Program-made: the position numbers and the translations under genes
The notes under the pieces: model-generated
Databases searched by the model: none
What the model saw: the letters and a program-made list of their open reading frames with translations, nothing else
What the model was told of the DNA's origin: nothing
Part shown: one piece after another, positions 17,635-26,852 of the stretch
Position numbering within the stretch: position 1 is the first letter of the stretch
How the letters are laid out: the number at the start of each line of letters is the position of its first letter
DNA from: Bacillota bacterium
Lineage (GTDB): Bacteria > Bacillota > Clostridia > Lachnospirales > Lachnospiraceae
Reading direction: 5' to 3'
NCBI GenBank assembly: GCA_023439505.1
Contig: JAEXNR010000062.1
Coordinates: 372,001-436,000, forward strand
DNA: 64,000 nucleotides

Positions 17635-19914
17635 ATGAACGATAAGAATCCATATCATATATTAAAAACATATTTCGGATACGACAGCTTCCGTGAAGGA
17701 CAGGAAAAGCTGGTGCGGAGTATTCTGGCAGGTACAGATACGATGGGGATTATGCCTACCGGAGCAGGGAAATCTATCTGTTATCAGGTGCCTTCGCTTC
17801 TCCTTGGCGGCATAACAATTGTTATATCCCCTTTGATTTCTCTCATGAAGGATCAGGTCTTTGCATTGAATCAGGCAGGCATTCACGCTGCCTATATTAA
17901 CAGCTCTTTATCTGCAAGACAAGTCAGTCTTGCGCTTCAATATGCCAGAAACGGGAAATATCAACTGATCTATGCGGCACCTGAGCGACTGGAAACCCAG
18001 GAATTTCTTGATTTTGCGTGTGATGGGGATATTAAGATGGTTACCGTGGATGAAGCTCATTGTATCTCCCAGTGGGGACAGGATTTTAGGCCTAGTTACT
18101 TAAAGATTGTCAGTTTTATAGAAAAGCTCCCCAAACGGCCGGTGATTAGTGCTTTTACAGCAACGGCAACAAAAGAGGTAATCGAGGATATCAGCTGTGT
18201 CCTTCGTCTTGAGAAGCCAACAATTGAAATAACCGGCTATGACAGAAAGAATCTTTATTTTGAGGTTCGCGCACCAAAGGATAAAGATGCAGAGGTTTTG
18301 GAATATATTAAGAATCACCGGGAACAGTGTGGAATAATTTATTGCGCAACCAGAAAGAATGTGGATGAATTGCAGGAACTGCTGACGATACGTGGATTTT
18401 CTGCGGCGAAATACCACGCAGGTATGAGCGATGCCAATCGAAATGAGAACCAGGAAGATTTTATCTACGACAGAAAATCTGTTATGATAGCCACCAATGC
18501 GTTTGGAATGGGAATTGATAAGTCGAATGTAAGGTATGTGATTCATTACAATATGCCAAAGAATATGGAAGGATATTATCAGGAAGCGGGTCGTGCAGGA
18601 CGGGATGGGAATAGTGCAGAATGTATTCTTCTGTATGGTGCCAGAGACGTCAGGATCAATCAGTTTCTGATAGAGAACGGGAATGACAATGAGGGATTAA
18701 CACAAAGCCAGAAGGAAATCATCAGAGAGCGGGACGAAGAACGCTTAAAACTAATGACCTATTACTGCTATACCAGGGATTGCTTAAGAGAGTATATCCT
18801 TCGATATTTTGGAGAGTATGCGGATAACTGCTGCGAGAACTGTTCCAACTGTATGGCAGACTTTGAGGAAAAAGATGTAACAGAGATCAGCAAAGATATC
18901 ATCAGCTGTATTAACGACTGCGGACTGCGTTACGGTTTGAATGTAATCATTGCCACCTTACTTGGAAGAAAGATTGCCAAACTGACTGCAAACCATATGT
19001 CGGACAGCCCATATTTCGGAAAAAGGTCAGAAGAAAGTGAACATTCTCTTCGCAATGTCATGAATAAGTTAATTATCGATGATTATTTATACCTTTCCAA
19101 TGATAAATACACAATTGTAAAGTTAAATCGTAGCTGTGAAAAGATTATGAGGAATGAGACTTCCATTGTGATGAAGCTGTCCAGAGAAACAGCATTGCCA
19201 AAGGAAAGAGAACCAAAGAAGACCACACGCAAATCCGAACTCCTGACCTCGAAGGGATTGGAGCTGTACGAAGCCCTGCGCCGGTTGAGAACCAGTCTGG
19301 CAAGGGAAGAGGGCGTACCGCCCTACATTATATTCTCGGATAAAACACTCACCGATATGTGCCTGAGAATCCCGTTACATGAACAAGATATGCTTCGGGT
19401 AACCGGAGTAGGAGCGCATAAATTCGCAAAATACGGCCAGCAATTCATACAGGCAATTCAGGAATTTAGCAAAGGCAATCAGGACGGATATCATTATGGA
19501 CAGGCGGTAGCAGATGAAAAGCCGCACAAAAGCCTGCGGCTCAGAGAAGTGAAATCAGAATTCTATCTGACCAAAGAGATGGAAGAAGGCGTCATGATAA
19601 CCGGTACGGTTATGATCAGCCAATTTGTAGAGCAATTGAACGGTTTGAGGGACGAGCAAAGGATGAAACGTCTTACCGCCACCTTTCTGACAGGAAAGTT
19701 AAGGGAGGAGGACTATATTATGGATCGATATATCCCGGCTTTGGGGAGAAATGTTGCCACGGTGACAGAAAAAGGCCTGCAGATAGGGATATCAGCAGAA
19801 AAACGTATGAGTGAAAAAGGCAATGAATATGAAGTGCTGTTGTACAATGAAGAGGCACAGCGTTATTTACTTTGTAAATTATTAAGCAACGATAAAGAAG
19901 CGCATTCAACATAA
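17635..19914 (+). CDS. recQ: ATP-dependent DNA helicase RecQ
   Basis: This 759-residue RecQ unwinds DNA 3'-to-5' in recombination and repair. Residues 1-200 carry helicase motif I PTGAGKS (Lys46) and motif II DEAH (Asp139) with the RecQ-specific CISQWGQDFRP loop. The second RecA lobe follows (ATNAFGMGIDKSNVRYVIHY, then QEAGRAGRDG). The zinc-binding cysteines are in YFGEYADNCCENCSNC. A winged helix and an HRDC domain (about 530-605) come next. The protein is about 150 residues longer than E. coli RecQ; the extra tail looks like an added winged-helix module (EQRMKRLTATFLTGKLREE). RBS GAAGGAG precedes the ATG. No functional tie to neighbours. Confidence 0.95.
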   Translation: MNDKNPYHILKTYFGYDSFREGQEKLVRSILAGTDTMGIMPTGAGKSICYQVPSLLLGGITIVISPLISLMKDQVFALNQAGIHAAYINSSLSARQVSLALQYARNGKYQLIYAAPERLETQEFLDFACDGDIKMVTVDEAHCISQWGQDFRPSYLKIVSFIEKLPKRPVISAFTATATKEVIEDISCVLRLEKPTIEITGYDRKNLYFEVRAPKDKDAEVLEYIKNHREQCGIIYCATRKNVDELQELLTIRGFSAAKYHAGMSDANRNENQEDFIYDRKSVMIATNAFGMGIDKSNVRYVIHYNMPKNMEGYYQEAGRAGRDGNSAECILLYGARDVRINQFLIENGNDNEGLTQSQKEIIRERDEERLKLMTYYCYTRDCLREYILRYFGEYADNCCENCSNCMADFEEKDVTEISKDIISCINDCGLRYGLNVIIATLLGRKIAKLTANHMSDSPYFGKRSEESEHSLRNVMNKLIIDDYLYLSNDKYTIVKLNRSCEKIMRNETSIVMKLSRETALPKEREPKKTTRKSELLTSKGLELYEALRRLRTSLAREEGVPPYIIFSDKTLTDMCLRIPLHEQDMLRVTGVGAHKFAKYGQQFIQAIQEFSKGNQDGYHYGQAVADEKPHKSLRLREVKSEFYLTKEMEEGVMITGTVMISQFVEQLNGLRDEQRMKRLTATFLTGKLREEDYIMDRYIPALGRNVATVTEKGLQIGISAEKRMSEKGNEYEVLLYNEEAQRYLLCKLLSNDKEAHST

Positions 19915-19984
19915 AAAGATATTGATGCGTTCCTGCAGCAGATGCAGTTCATCTGGAGAGAGCACCAGTATGGCGGCATAGCCT

Positions 19985-20683
19985 TCAAGAAATGATAGAT
20001 TTCTGTCCTGATGATTTTCTTTTTCCAAGAAGGGACAGGAATCCGGTGCCTCTACAGGTGATAAGAAAAGCGATGAGTCCGGGAATGATACAAAGCAGGG
20101 AGGCGTGAATTCCCCAGGCTCTGCAGGAAAAATAGGAGATGACAACACCGGCATGATAACTTAGCAGGGAGATACCAAAGAATTGGAACTTTTCCAGCTG
20201 CCCTACATCTCTGGTGAAGATATATTCGCCGGCGGCTGAGAAAGCCTGCCGGAAGTTATTGGTAGAGAAAATCGTGGAACAGGTGTACCCGTTTGCACCA
20301 TTGAATACACTCCACTGAGTAGACATAATAAAAAACAGGGGTAATATTCCGGTTATCGGATCTGTGGACGGGGAAATAAAGTTCAACATCACAAATCCGG
20401 ACAGATTGATTAAGATGCTGTATCTTTGCAGATTAATCCTTGTTTTATGCTTTAGAATGACACATAATTCAATGCCCGCAAGATAAAGAAACATCCCGGT
20501 AAAACGGATCAGGATTTCCTTTACATTATGTCCGAGGATGCCAAAAACCAGATAGATCAAATTGGCGGTCTGGGAAGAACCGAAATTGCCTCCCCGGTTT
20601 AGAAGCGCATAAGCCCCCATAAAGCCGCCGATCAGGCACATAAGCATATGTAAATAGTAGTCCGGATTTTTCTCGCGATTCAA
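19985..20683 (-). CDS. YoaK/DUF1275-family membrane protein
   Basis: This 232-residue hydrophobic protein matches the YoaK (DUF1275) family: GGFMGAYALLNRGGNFGSSQTANLIYL at the N-terminus and FFIMSTQWSVFNGANGYTCSTIFSTNN in the middle are family hallmarks. About six membrane helices are visible. Function is unknown for the family. The start is a TTG at 20683 preceded by AAGGAG at 7 bp. It is divergent from the LysR gene across 249 bp, so that regulator is its likely controller, and convergent with recQ. Confidence 0.82.
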   Translation of the reverse strand: MNREKNPDYYLHMLMCLIGGFMGAYALLNRGGNFGSSQTANLIYLVFGILGHNVKEILIRFTGMFLYLAGIELCVILKHKTRINLQRYSILINLSGFVMLNFISPSTDPITGILPLFFIMSTQWSVFNGANGYTCSTIFSTNNFRQAFSAAGEYIFTRDVGQLEKFQFFGISLLSYHAGVVISYFSCRAWGIHASLLCIIPGLIAFLITCRGTGFLSLLGKRKSSGQKSIIS

Positions 20684-20932
20684 TGTGGTACTCCTTTGTC
20701 AGCAGCATTGTGATAAAATACATAATATCACAATTGAATCCATAAATATAATGCATAATATATATCATAACCATAGACAGAATTAATACTTTGCTGTATA
20801 TTCAGATCAAGAGCATTGTGAAAGGCCAACAACAGGCTGGTTCAATGCGCTATCAGTAGTTCCGGTCCGCCATAACATTGGCTGTAAATGAGATGATATC
20901 AGAATGTTATTCCGGGCAGAATGGAGGGTATG

Positions 20933-21826
20933 ATGTCAGTCAGTTATGATGCCTATAAAGTGTTTTATGTAACAGCAAAGAATAGAAGTATTACAGCGGC
21001 GGCGAAGGAATTATTTGTGACTCAGCCGACCATAACCCATTGTATCAGAAAGATGGAGGAGGAACTGGGATGTGTACTTTTTCTTCGGGGCAAAAAGGGC
21101 GTGGAATTAACACCTGAGGGAAATGTCTTATATCATCACATATCGATTGCCTGTGAACAGATCGAAGAAGCGGAGACTGCGATAGAACAGATGAAAGAAG
21201 TAGAGAAGGGGGATATTGCAATCGGAGCCAGTGAAACCACGCTGCATCATTTTCTATTTCCCTATCTGAGAGAATTCAAGACACAATTTCCCGGTATCCG
21301 GTTAAAAATTCATAATTCCAGTACACCCGGTATGATGGAGGCAATTCAAAACAATCTGCTGGACTGCGGCGTACTTGTTTTTCCTATGGATTATAAAAAG
21401 AAGGGAATACAGATAGAAACCCTGACTACATTTTTGGATATTGCAATTGTGGGGAAGGCGTATAAAGACCTCGCTGCTTCTCCAATATCATTAAAGGAGC
21501 TGATACGATATCCGCTGATTAGTATGGAGCAGGGAACAATAACAAACCAGATCCTCCGTCAGACCTTCGCACAATATCAACTGGAATTACAGCCCGATAT
21601 TGAACTGGCGACAACGGATCTAATCGTACCAACGGTTATAAATAATCTGGGAATCGGATTTGTACCGGAAGCCTTTGCTAAGGAGGCGTTGGAAAGGAAA
21701 GAGATTTATCAATTAGAGCTTCTCGAACCGCTTGCGCTTCGCAGAATTTGCCTGGTGTACAAAGAAGGGAAACCCGCATCCCATGCTGCCCGGGCATTTA
21801 TGAAGTGTTTAAGGGAGTGCAAGTAA
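20933..21826 (+). CDS. LysR-family transcriptional regulator
   Basis: This 297-residue LysR-type protein has an N-terminal winged helix-turn-helix (KNRSITAAAKELFVTQPTIT, then LGCVLFLR) and a two-lobed periplasmic-binding-like effector domain (KGDIAIGASETTLHHFLFPYL onward). Such regulators usually control a divergently transcribed gene, here the YoaK-family gene. Two adjacent ATG codons (20930 and 20933) follow GGAGGG; I use the second because of spacing, with little certainty. An inverted repeat follows the stop. Confidence 0.88.
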   Translation: MSVSYDAYKVFYVTAKNRSITAAAKELFVTQPTITHCIRKMEEELGCVLFLRGKKGVELTPEGNVLYHHISIACEQIEEAETAIEQMKEVEKGDIAIGASETTLHHFLFPYLREFKTQFPGIRLKIHNSSTPGMMEAIQNNLLDCGVLVFPMDYKKKGIQIETLTTFLDIAIVGKAYKDLAASPISLKELIRYPLISMEQGTITNQILRQTFAQYQLELQPDIELATTDLIVPTVINNLGIGFVPEAFAKEALERKEIYQLELLEPLALRRICLVYKEGKPASHAARAFMKCLRECK

Positions 21827-21857
21827 GCTGTTTACAATTTATGTACTGCAAAGAATG

Positions 21858-21908
21858 GAGGAAGCTGTCATCTGCGTAATCTACGGATGAATAGATGACA
21901 GCTTCCTC
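21858..21908. terminator. convergent inverted repeat between LysR and aldo/keto reductase genes
   Basis: 21858-21873 pairs perfectly over 16 bp with 21893-21908 around a 19-nt loop, exactly between two convergent stops. T-runs are weak on both strands, so it is either an inefficient bidirectional terminator or an mRNA 3'-end hairpin. Confidence 0.6.
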
Positions 21909-21917
21909 TGCTTTGGT

Positions 21918-22910
21918 TTATGCGAGGCTGATATCGTCGATCTTCTGTAATTCCTGCCCGGTAAAATCAGTCTTGTTCATCGCAAGGATATTCTCCAGAA
22001 TCTGCTCCGGCTTGGAGGCCCCGATGAGAACGCTGGTAACGATACCATCTCGTAAGATCCAGCTCAAGGCCATCTCTGCCAGGGACTGTCCGCGCTCTTG
22101 TGCTATTTGATTCAGCTTACTAATCTGCTCCAGCCTGTGGGCTGTAAGTGCATCCGCATTCAAAAAGCGGCCGGAGGTCTTGATCCGGCTATCCTCCGGA
22201 ATTCCATTCAGATACCGGTTGGTCAATAATCCCTGCGCCAGCGGACTAAAAGCAATGATTCCCTTCTTATGATCAAAGGATGCTCTTTTTAATCCATTGT
22301 TCTCTATGGTACGATTAAAGATGGAATAGGAATTCTGGTTGATGATAAAAGGACAACGAAGATCGTTTAAAATTGTGATTGCCTTTTCTAATGTGGGACC
22401 ATCATAATTGGATAAGCCCACATAGAGTGCTTTGCCGCTTTTTACAGCCTGATCCAATGCGCCCATGGTTTCCTCAAGAGGGGTCTCAGGATCCATACGA
22501 TGGTGATAAAAAATATCCACGTAATCCAGTCCAAGACGAATAAGGCTCTGATCCAGACTTGCCAGCAGGTATTTTCTGCTGCCCCAGTCTCCGTAAGGTC
22601 CGTCCCACATGCCGTAACCGGCTTTTGTACTGATGATAAGCTGATCCCGGTAAGGGGCAAACTGTTCTTTTATGATGATACCAAAATTCTTCTCCGCACT
22701 GCCCGGTTCCGGACCATAATTATTCGCCAGGTCAAAATGTGTAATTCCATGATCAAATGCAGTGAAACATAATTGCTTCATTGTATCATAATTTGCATTG
22801 TCACCAAAGTTGTGCCAAAGACCCAATGAGATTGCCGGAAGTTTCAGACCACTGTCACCGCAGCGATAATATTTCATGGTTTCATATCTTTTTTCACTTG
22901 CCTTATACAT
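21918..22910 (-). CDS. aldo/keto reductase, YghZ / glyceraldehyde-3-phosphate reductase-like
   Basis: This 330-residue NADPH-dependent aldo/keto reductase closely resembles the YghZ (AKR14) group: RCGDSGLKLPAISLGLWHNF, THFDLANNYGPEPGSAEKNFG and LIISTKAGYGMWDGPYG. The catalytic tetrad is visible as Asp and Tyr in FDLANNYG, Lys in STKAG and His in IFYHHRMD. Family members reduce methylglyoxal, L-glyceraldehyde 3-phosphate and other aldehydes. The ATG at 22910 has AGGAGG 7 bp upstream. It is divergent from a MerR gene and has a MerR-type promoter, so it probably responds to aldehyde or electrophile stress. Confidence 0.92.
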   Translation of the reverse strand: MYKASEKRYETMKYYRCGDSGLKLPAISLGLWHNFGDNANYDTMKQLCFTAFDHGITHFDLANNYGPEPGSAEKNFGIIIKEQFAPYRDQLIISTKAGYGMWDGPYGDWGSRKYLLASLDQSLIRLGLDYVDIFYHHRMDPETPLEETMGALDQAVKSGKALYVGLSNYDGPTLEKAITILNDLRCPFIINQNSYSIFNRTIENNGLKRASFDHKKGIIAFSPLAQGLLTNRYLNGIPEDSRIKTSGRFLNADALTAHRLEQISKLNQIAQERGQSLAEMALSWILRDGIVTSVLIGASKPEQILENILAMNKTDFTGQELQKIDDISLA

Positions 22911-22954
22911 AAGTTAACCTCCTGATAAAATATATATTAAAATTCTATTTACAA

Positions 22955-22985
22955 ATTCTATCACTTAAAGTACGCTTGAAGTCAA
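22955..22985 (-). promoter_or_regulatory. MerR-type promoter/operator with 19-bp spacer
   Basis: On the minus strand TTGACT (22985-22980) and TAGAAT (22960-22955) are separated by 19 bp, the overlong spacing typical of promoters that MerR proteins activate by twisting DNA. The spacer carries an imperfect dyad (22963-22982, 7 of 10 positions matching). It faces the aldo/keto reductase gene and lies 30 bp from the MerR start codon. Confidence 0.8.
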
Positions 22986-23014
22986 GAGATTTTCATTGAG
23001 GAGGATATAACAGC

Positions 23015-23455
23015 ATGAGTACCTATACAATCAAAGAAGTTTCAGATATGTTTCATATTCCGGCATCCACCCTTCGCTATTATGAGGAGATTGATTTATT
23101 GACCGAGGTAGGCAGAACAGCTTCAGGCCAGCGGATCTATTCCCAGAGTCATGTCAATCGGTTAAAGACCATCAGCTGCTTTAAGCAAGCAGGGATGACA
23201 ATTGCCCAGCTGCAGAAATTCTTCGCCTACGAGCAAAATGAAGAGGAACATATTGATGACATCTTGACATTACTGGAAGAACAGAAACAATCCGTTTCAG
23301 GTCAGTTATTACAGCTTCAAAGGGATTATGTGCATATTCAGCGTAAATTACACTTCTACGGGGATATTAAGACAGCAATGGAGTCCGACAGGCCCCATCC
23401 CCGGTGGGAAGATTATAAGAAGAAACTGTATTCGGACAGATTGCAATCAAAGTAG
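23015..23455 (+). CDS. MerR-family transcriptional regulator (AdhR-like)
   Basis: This 146-residue protein begins with the MerR winged helix-turn-helix (YTIKEVSDMFHIPASTLRYYEEIDLL), followed by the RLKTISCFKQAGMTIAQLQKF region and a long coiled-coil dimerization helix (DILTLLEEQKQSVSGQLLQLQ). It lacks the metal-binding cysteines of MerR/CueR, so it resembles AdhR-type aldehyde/electrophile regulators. It most likely controls the divergent aldo/keto reductase through the 19-bp-spacer promoter. RBS GAGGAGG precedes the ATG. Confidence 0.9.
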   Translation: MSTYTIKEVSDMFHIPASTLRYYEEIDLLTEVGRTASGQRIYSQSHVNRLKTISCFKQAGMTIAQLQKFFAYEQNEEEHIDDILTLLEEQKQSVSGQLLQLQRDYVHIQRKLHFYGDIKTAMESDRPHPRWEDYKKKLYSDRLQSK

Positions 23456-23569
23456 GACGTTACGGTCTTTCTATTATTTTGCAAAGGGAATGCAAGCCGG
23501 TGCCTGATGGGGAAGGGGTGATCCACAGGCGGAGGATAAATACCGATTGGAAGAAAAGAGGAGAAGGGT

Positions 23570-25165
23570 ATGTACACAGTGATTGTTGCGGATGATGAAG
23601 AGGAGCTGCGACGGGCAATGGTTCGGAGAGTGAATTGGGAGAGCATTGGATTTCGTGTTGTGGGTGAAGCAGAAAATGGAATAGAAGCACTGGAACTGGT
23701 GGAAAAGCTAGAGCCGGATCTGTTATTAACGGATGTTCAGATGCCATTCATCAATGGACTGACTCTGGCAAAACAGGTCAGAGAGATCCGCCCCAATCTA
23801 CATATAGCATTTTTGAGCGGGTATGATGAGTTTGCCTATGCCCAGCAGGCCATCCAGTATAATATCATCAGTTATATGCTAAAACCCATCTCATTAGCCG
23901 AGATGACGGCAGAGCTGGGGAACATCAGAGAGAAGATGGATGCCAAATTTCGTGAGTTTAATTCCCGGACATTAAATCATATGGAGCTGTCTTCCTTTCT
24001 TATGCCCTTGCTGCTGGATGAATATCAGGAAGAAAGATCAGAAGAGGGAAAGCGAAAGTTAAAGGAAATGGCAGTATCCTGCGGGTTGTTAAAAGATCCG
24101 GGAAGTGAAACCAGGTTTACCGTTATGGTGGTACGGATTACCGATGACATGGATAGGAACACTACCACTTTTACAAATGTGAATGCCATTGATATGATCT
24201 TAAGAAAATATATTAAGCATTCCAGTTTCTATGCGAATGGAAGAATCATCTCCTTATTGATGACGACACAAAAAGGATTTGATAAATATTTACATATCCT
24301 GGTGGAAGATATTATACAAAGCGTAAAACAAATTATGGGAATGTCCTGCAGTGTTGGTTTAAGCCGTGTGATCACAGAGTTAAGCAATTGTCATGAAGCA
24401 TATCTGGAAGCATCCAATGCCATCAGCTATTCTAAAAAGAGAGAAAGCAATGTGCAATTTATCTCTGATGTGGAGCGGATGGACAATTATGATTATACAC
24501 AGGTACAGAATATGATTTATGATATTGAGACGATTATCCGGGGCGGGAGCAGGCAGGAATTGGAGAACTGGCTGGAGGGATCCTTTGCTGTGGTGCTTCC
24601 AAAGTTAAGTGCTACGGCAGTCAGTTTCCTGATGATACAAATGGTTTCTGTTGTATTTAAAATCGTTTATGCAATTTCGGATAAAGATGCAGTAAGGGAA
24701 CTTCAGCTTCATTCACCCGTACAGGAACTGCTAAGTTATCATAATTTGAGTGATTTAATAGAACGATATAAAGAATTCCTGCTAATTGCAAGGGAGCTTG
24801 TTTGGGAAGAGCGCAAAAGAAACAATAAGGTTTTTTGTGATCAGGCAATTGAATTAATCGAAACCCATTATATGGATCAGGATATTTCACTGGTGTGGGT
24901 CAGCAATGAGATTGCGGTTAGTCCCAATTATCTTAGTTCACTGATTAAGAAAACAACAGGAAGTACTTTTGTGGATCTGTTAACCGGAAAGCGAATAGAA
25001 AAGGCAAAGGAACTCTTATTATTCACGAATCTGAAGATAAAAGACATATCAGAAAAATGCGGATACAGCGACCAGCATTACTTTAGTTATTGCTTCAAGA
25101 AATATACGGGAATTTCACCGAATACATGCAGGAGGCAAAATGAAGGAAAGGGAGAAGGCTTATAA
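23570..25165 (+). CDS. YesN-type response regulator (receiver plus AraC domain)
   Basis: This 531-residue regulator starts with a receiver domain (D8/D9, phospho-acceptor D55 in LLLTDVQMPF, LKPIS), has a 270-residue middle region of the kind found in long YesN proteins, and ends in an AraC helix-turn-helix pair (VWVSNEIAVSPNYLSSLIKK; IKDISEKCGYSDQHYFSYCF). Its end overlaps the kinase gene by 26 bp, so the partner is certain. It probably activates mglBAC, which follows this signalling cluster. RBS AGGAGAAGGG precedes the ATG. Confidence 0.92.
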   Translation: MYTVIVADDEEELRRAMVRRVNWESIGFRVVGEAENGIEALELVEKLEPDLLLTDVQMPFINGLTLAKQVREIRPNLHIAFLSGYDEFAYAQQAIQYNIISYMLKPISLAEMTAELGNIREKMDAKFREFNSRTLNHMELSSFLMPLLLDEYQEERSEEGKRKLKEMAVSCGLLKDPGSETRFTVMVVRITDDMDRNTTTFTNVNAIDMILRKYIKHSSFYANGRIISLLMTTQKGFDKYLHILVEDIIQSVKQIMGMSCSVGLSRVITELSNCHEAYLEASNAISYSKKRESNVQFISDVERMDNYDYTQVQNMIYDIETIIRGGSRQELENWLEGSFAVVLPKLSATAVSFLMIQMVSVVFKIVYAISDKDAVRELQLHSPVQELLSYHNLSDLIERYKEFLLIARELVWEERKRNNKVFCDQAIELIETHYMDQDISLVWVSNEIAVSPNYLSSLIKKTTGSTFVDLLTGKRIEKAKELLLFTNLKIKDISEKCGYSDQHYFSYCFKKYTGISPNTCRRQNEGKGEGL

Positions 25166-26852
25166 AGGATCATTATCGGCAATCATGACAAGCTTTGTAA
25201 CTTTGATTGTTTTGATTGCTTTATTGGCTGCCTTATTTATCTTTTTGCGCCTGTATCAGTATTCCATGGAGCAAAATACCGTTACCGGCAGTAAGCAGTC
25301 AGTGGTACAGGTAAAAAATACTCTGGCCAATTATACGCAGGATATGAGTGATTTAATGAGCATGATACAAGACCGTGTCTGCTCAGACAGGGGGAATGCG
25401 CAAGAGTTCCTTCAGAATCTTCTAAAGATTCGACCGGACGTTGTGGATATTATGATTTATGATTCCAATGGATATCTAAAAGACTTTTGGTCCGGAGAAT
25501 ATATCAGGAAAAAGGCTTATCTGAAAAACTTATCTTATATTGATATCACGGAGAAGAATAAAATCTATATTTCCAGTCCCCATGTTGTTTCACTGTTTTA
25601 TCAGGAATATCCATGGGTAGTGACCATTGCAGAGAACATAACAGACCAGAATGGTCAAACAGTAGAAGTGGCAATGGATGTTCAGTTCTCCAAGATCGCA
25701 AATTATGTGGATCAGGTTGGAATCGGACAGCGTGGATATTGCTTTATTATGGATATGGAGGGGAATATCGTCTATCATCCCCAGCATCAGCTGATTAATT
25801 CCGGGCTAAAGGAAGAAAAGACAAAGGAATTAAGGGACTGTGAGGACGGTGCATATCCCAGTTCCAACGTAATATATACCGTCCAGACTTTGGAAAACAG
25901 CAGGTGGAGAATTGTTGGTGTCAGTTATGTGGATGAGATGATTACAAATAAGGTTCAGGATATGATCCGAATCATGCTGGCGATCCTTAACGTTGTATTG
26001 ATTACATCCTTTCTTTCAGGACTGTTATTTTCTAAAGTATTTACCAAGCCGGTCAATCAGCTGGCCAGTGCCATGGGAGAATTTGAGAAGGATGCACAGA
26101 AGTTTGAATTCGTTCAAGTCAATGGAACCAGTGAAATCGCTGCCCTGTCTAATTCCTTTGGACATATGGTTGTACAGATTCAGGAATTAATGGAGAAAGT
26201 ACGACAAGAGGAGATTACGCTTAGAAAGACCGAACTGAATGCACTTCAGGCGCAGATCAATCCTCATTTTCTCTATAATACCCTGGATTCTATCGCCTGG
26301 ATGTGTGAAGAAGGCCGTAACCGGGAAGCTGAGGAGATGACAAATTCTCTGGCAAAGCTGTTTCGTATCAGTATCAGTAAAGGACATGAACTAATCACCC
26401 TGGAGAAAGAACTGCAGCATGCCCAAAGTTATCTAATGATTCAAAAATACAGATATAAAAATCAGTTTACCTTTACCTTTACTGTGGACCCGGGCACGCT
26501 GCAGTATCTTTGTAATAAAATTACGCTGCAGCCTATTATTGAAAACAGCATCGTCCACGGACTGAATATGGTGGATGAAGGTAAGATCCGAATCGGAATC
26601 TGTCAGGAAAAAGATGATATTTTGATTACAATAGAGGACAATGGTGTGGGGATGACGAAAGAACAGTGCAGGGAAATTCTGCACCGGGAATCCTTGGACC
26701 GGACAGGCATTGGAATAAAAAATGTGAATGACAGAATTAAGATTTATTTTGGAGAGAAATATGGACTAAACATTACCAGTGAACCTGACGAAGGAACTTT
26801 GGTATTGATAAGAATACCCAAAATATCGGAGGTCTCATATGAAGCAAAATAG
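25140..26852 (+). CDS. YesM/LytS-type sensor histidine kinase
   Basis: This 570-residue kinase has a first membrane helix (about 15-37), a Cache-like extracellular domain (about 40-280, with GYCFIMDMEGNIVYHP), a second helix (about 280-303), a HAMP region, and the His_kinase motif ALQAQINPHFLYNTL with His376. QPIIENSIVHGL and EDNGVGM are the N and G boxes. It overlaps both its response regulator (26 bp) and the downstream sugar-binding protein gene (14 bp). This tight coupling indicates a three-component sensor in which the binding protein presents sugar to the kinase. Confidence 0.92.
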   Translation: MKEREKAYKGSLSAIMTSFVTLIVLIALLAALFIFLRLYQYSMEQNTVTGSKQSVVQVKNTLANYTQDMSDLMSMIQDRVCSDRGNAQEFLQNLLKIRPDVVDIMIYDSNGYLKDFWSGEYIRKKAYLKNLSYIDITEKNKIYISSPHVVSLFYQEYPWVVTIAENITDQNGQTVEVAMDVQFSKIANYVDQVGIGQRGYCFIMDMEGNIVYHPQHQLINSGLKEEKTKELRDCEDGAYPSSNVIYTVQTLENSRWRIVGVSYVDEMITNKVQDMIRIMLAILNVVLITSFLSGLLFSKVFTKPVNQLASAMGEFEKDAQKFEFVQVNGTSEIAALSNSFGHMVVQIQELMEKVRQEEITLRKTELNALQAQINPHFLYNTLDSIAWMCEEGRNREAEEMTNSLAKLFRISISKGHELITLEKELQHAQSYLMIQKYRYKNQFTFTFTVDPGTLQYLCNKITLQPIIENSIVHGLNMVDEGKIRIGICQEKDDILITIEDNGVGMTKEQCREILHRESLDRTGIGIKNVNDRIKIYFGEKYGLNITSEPDEGTLVLIRIPKISEVSYEAK

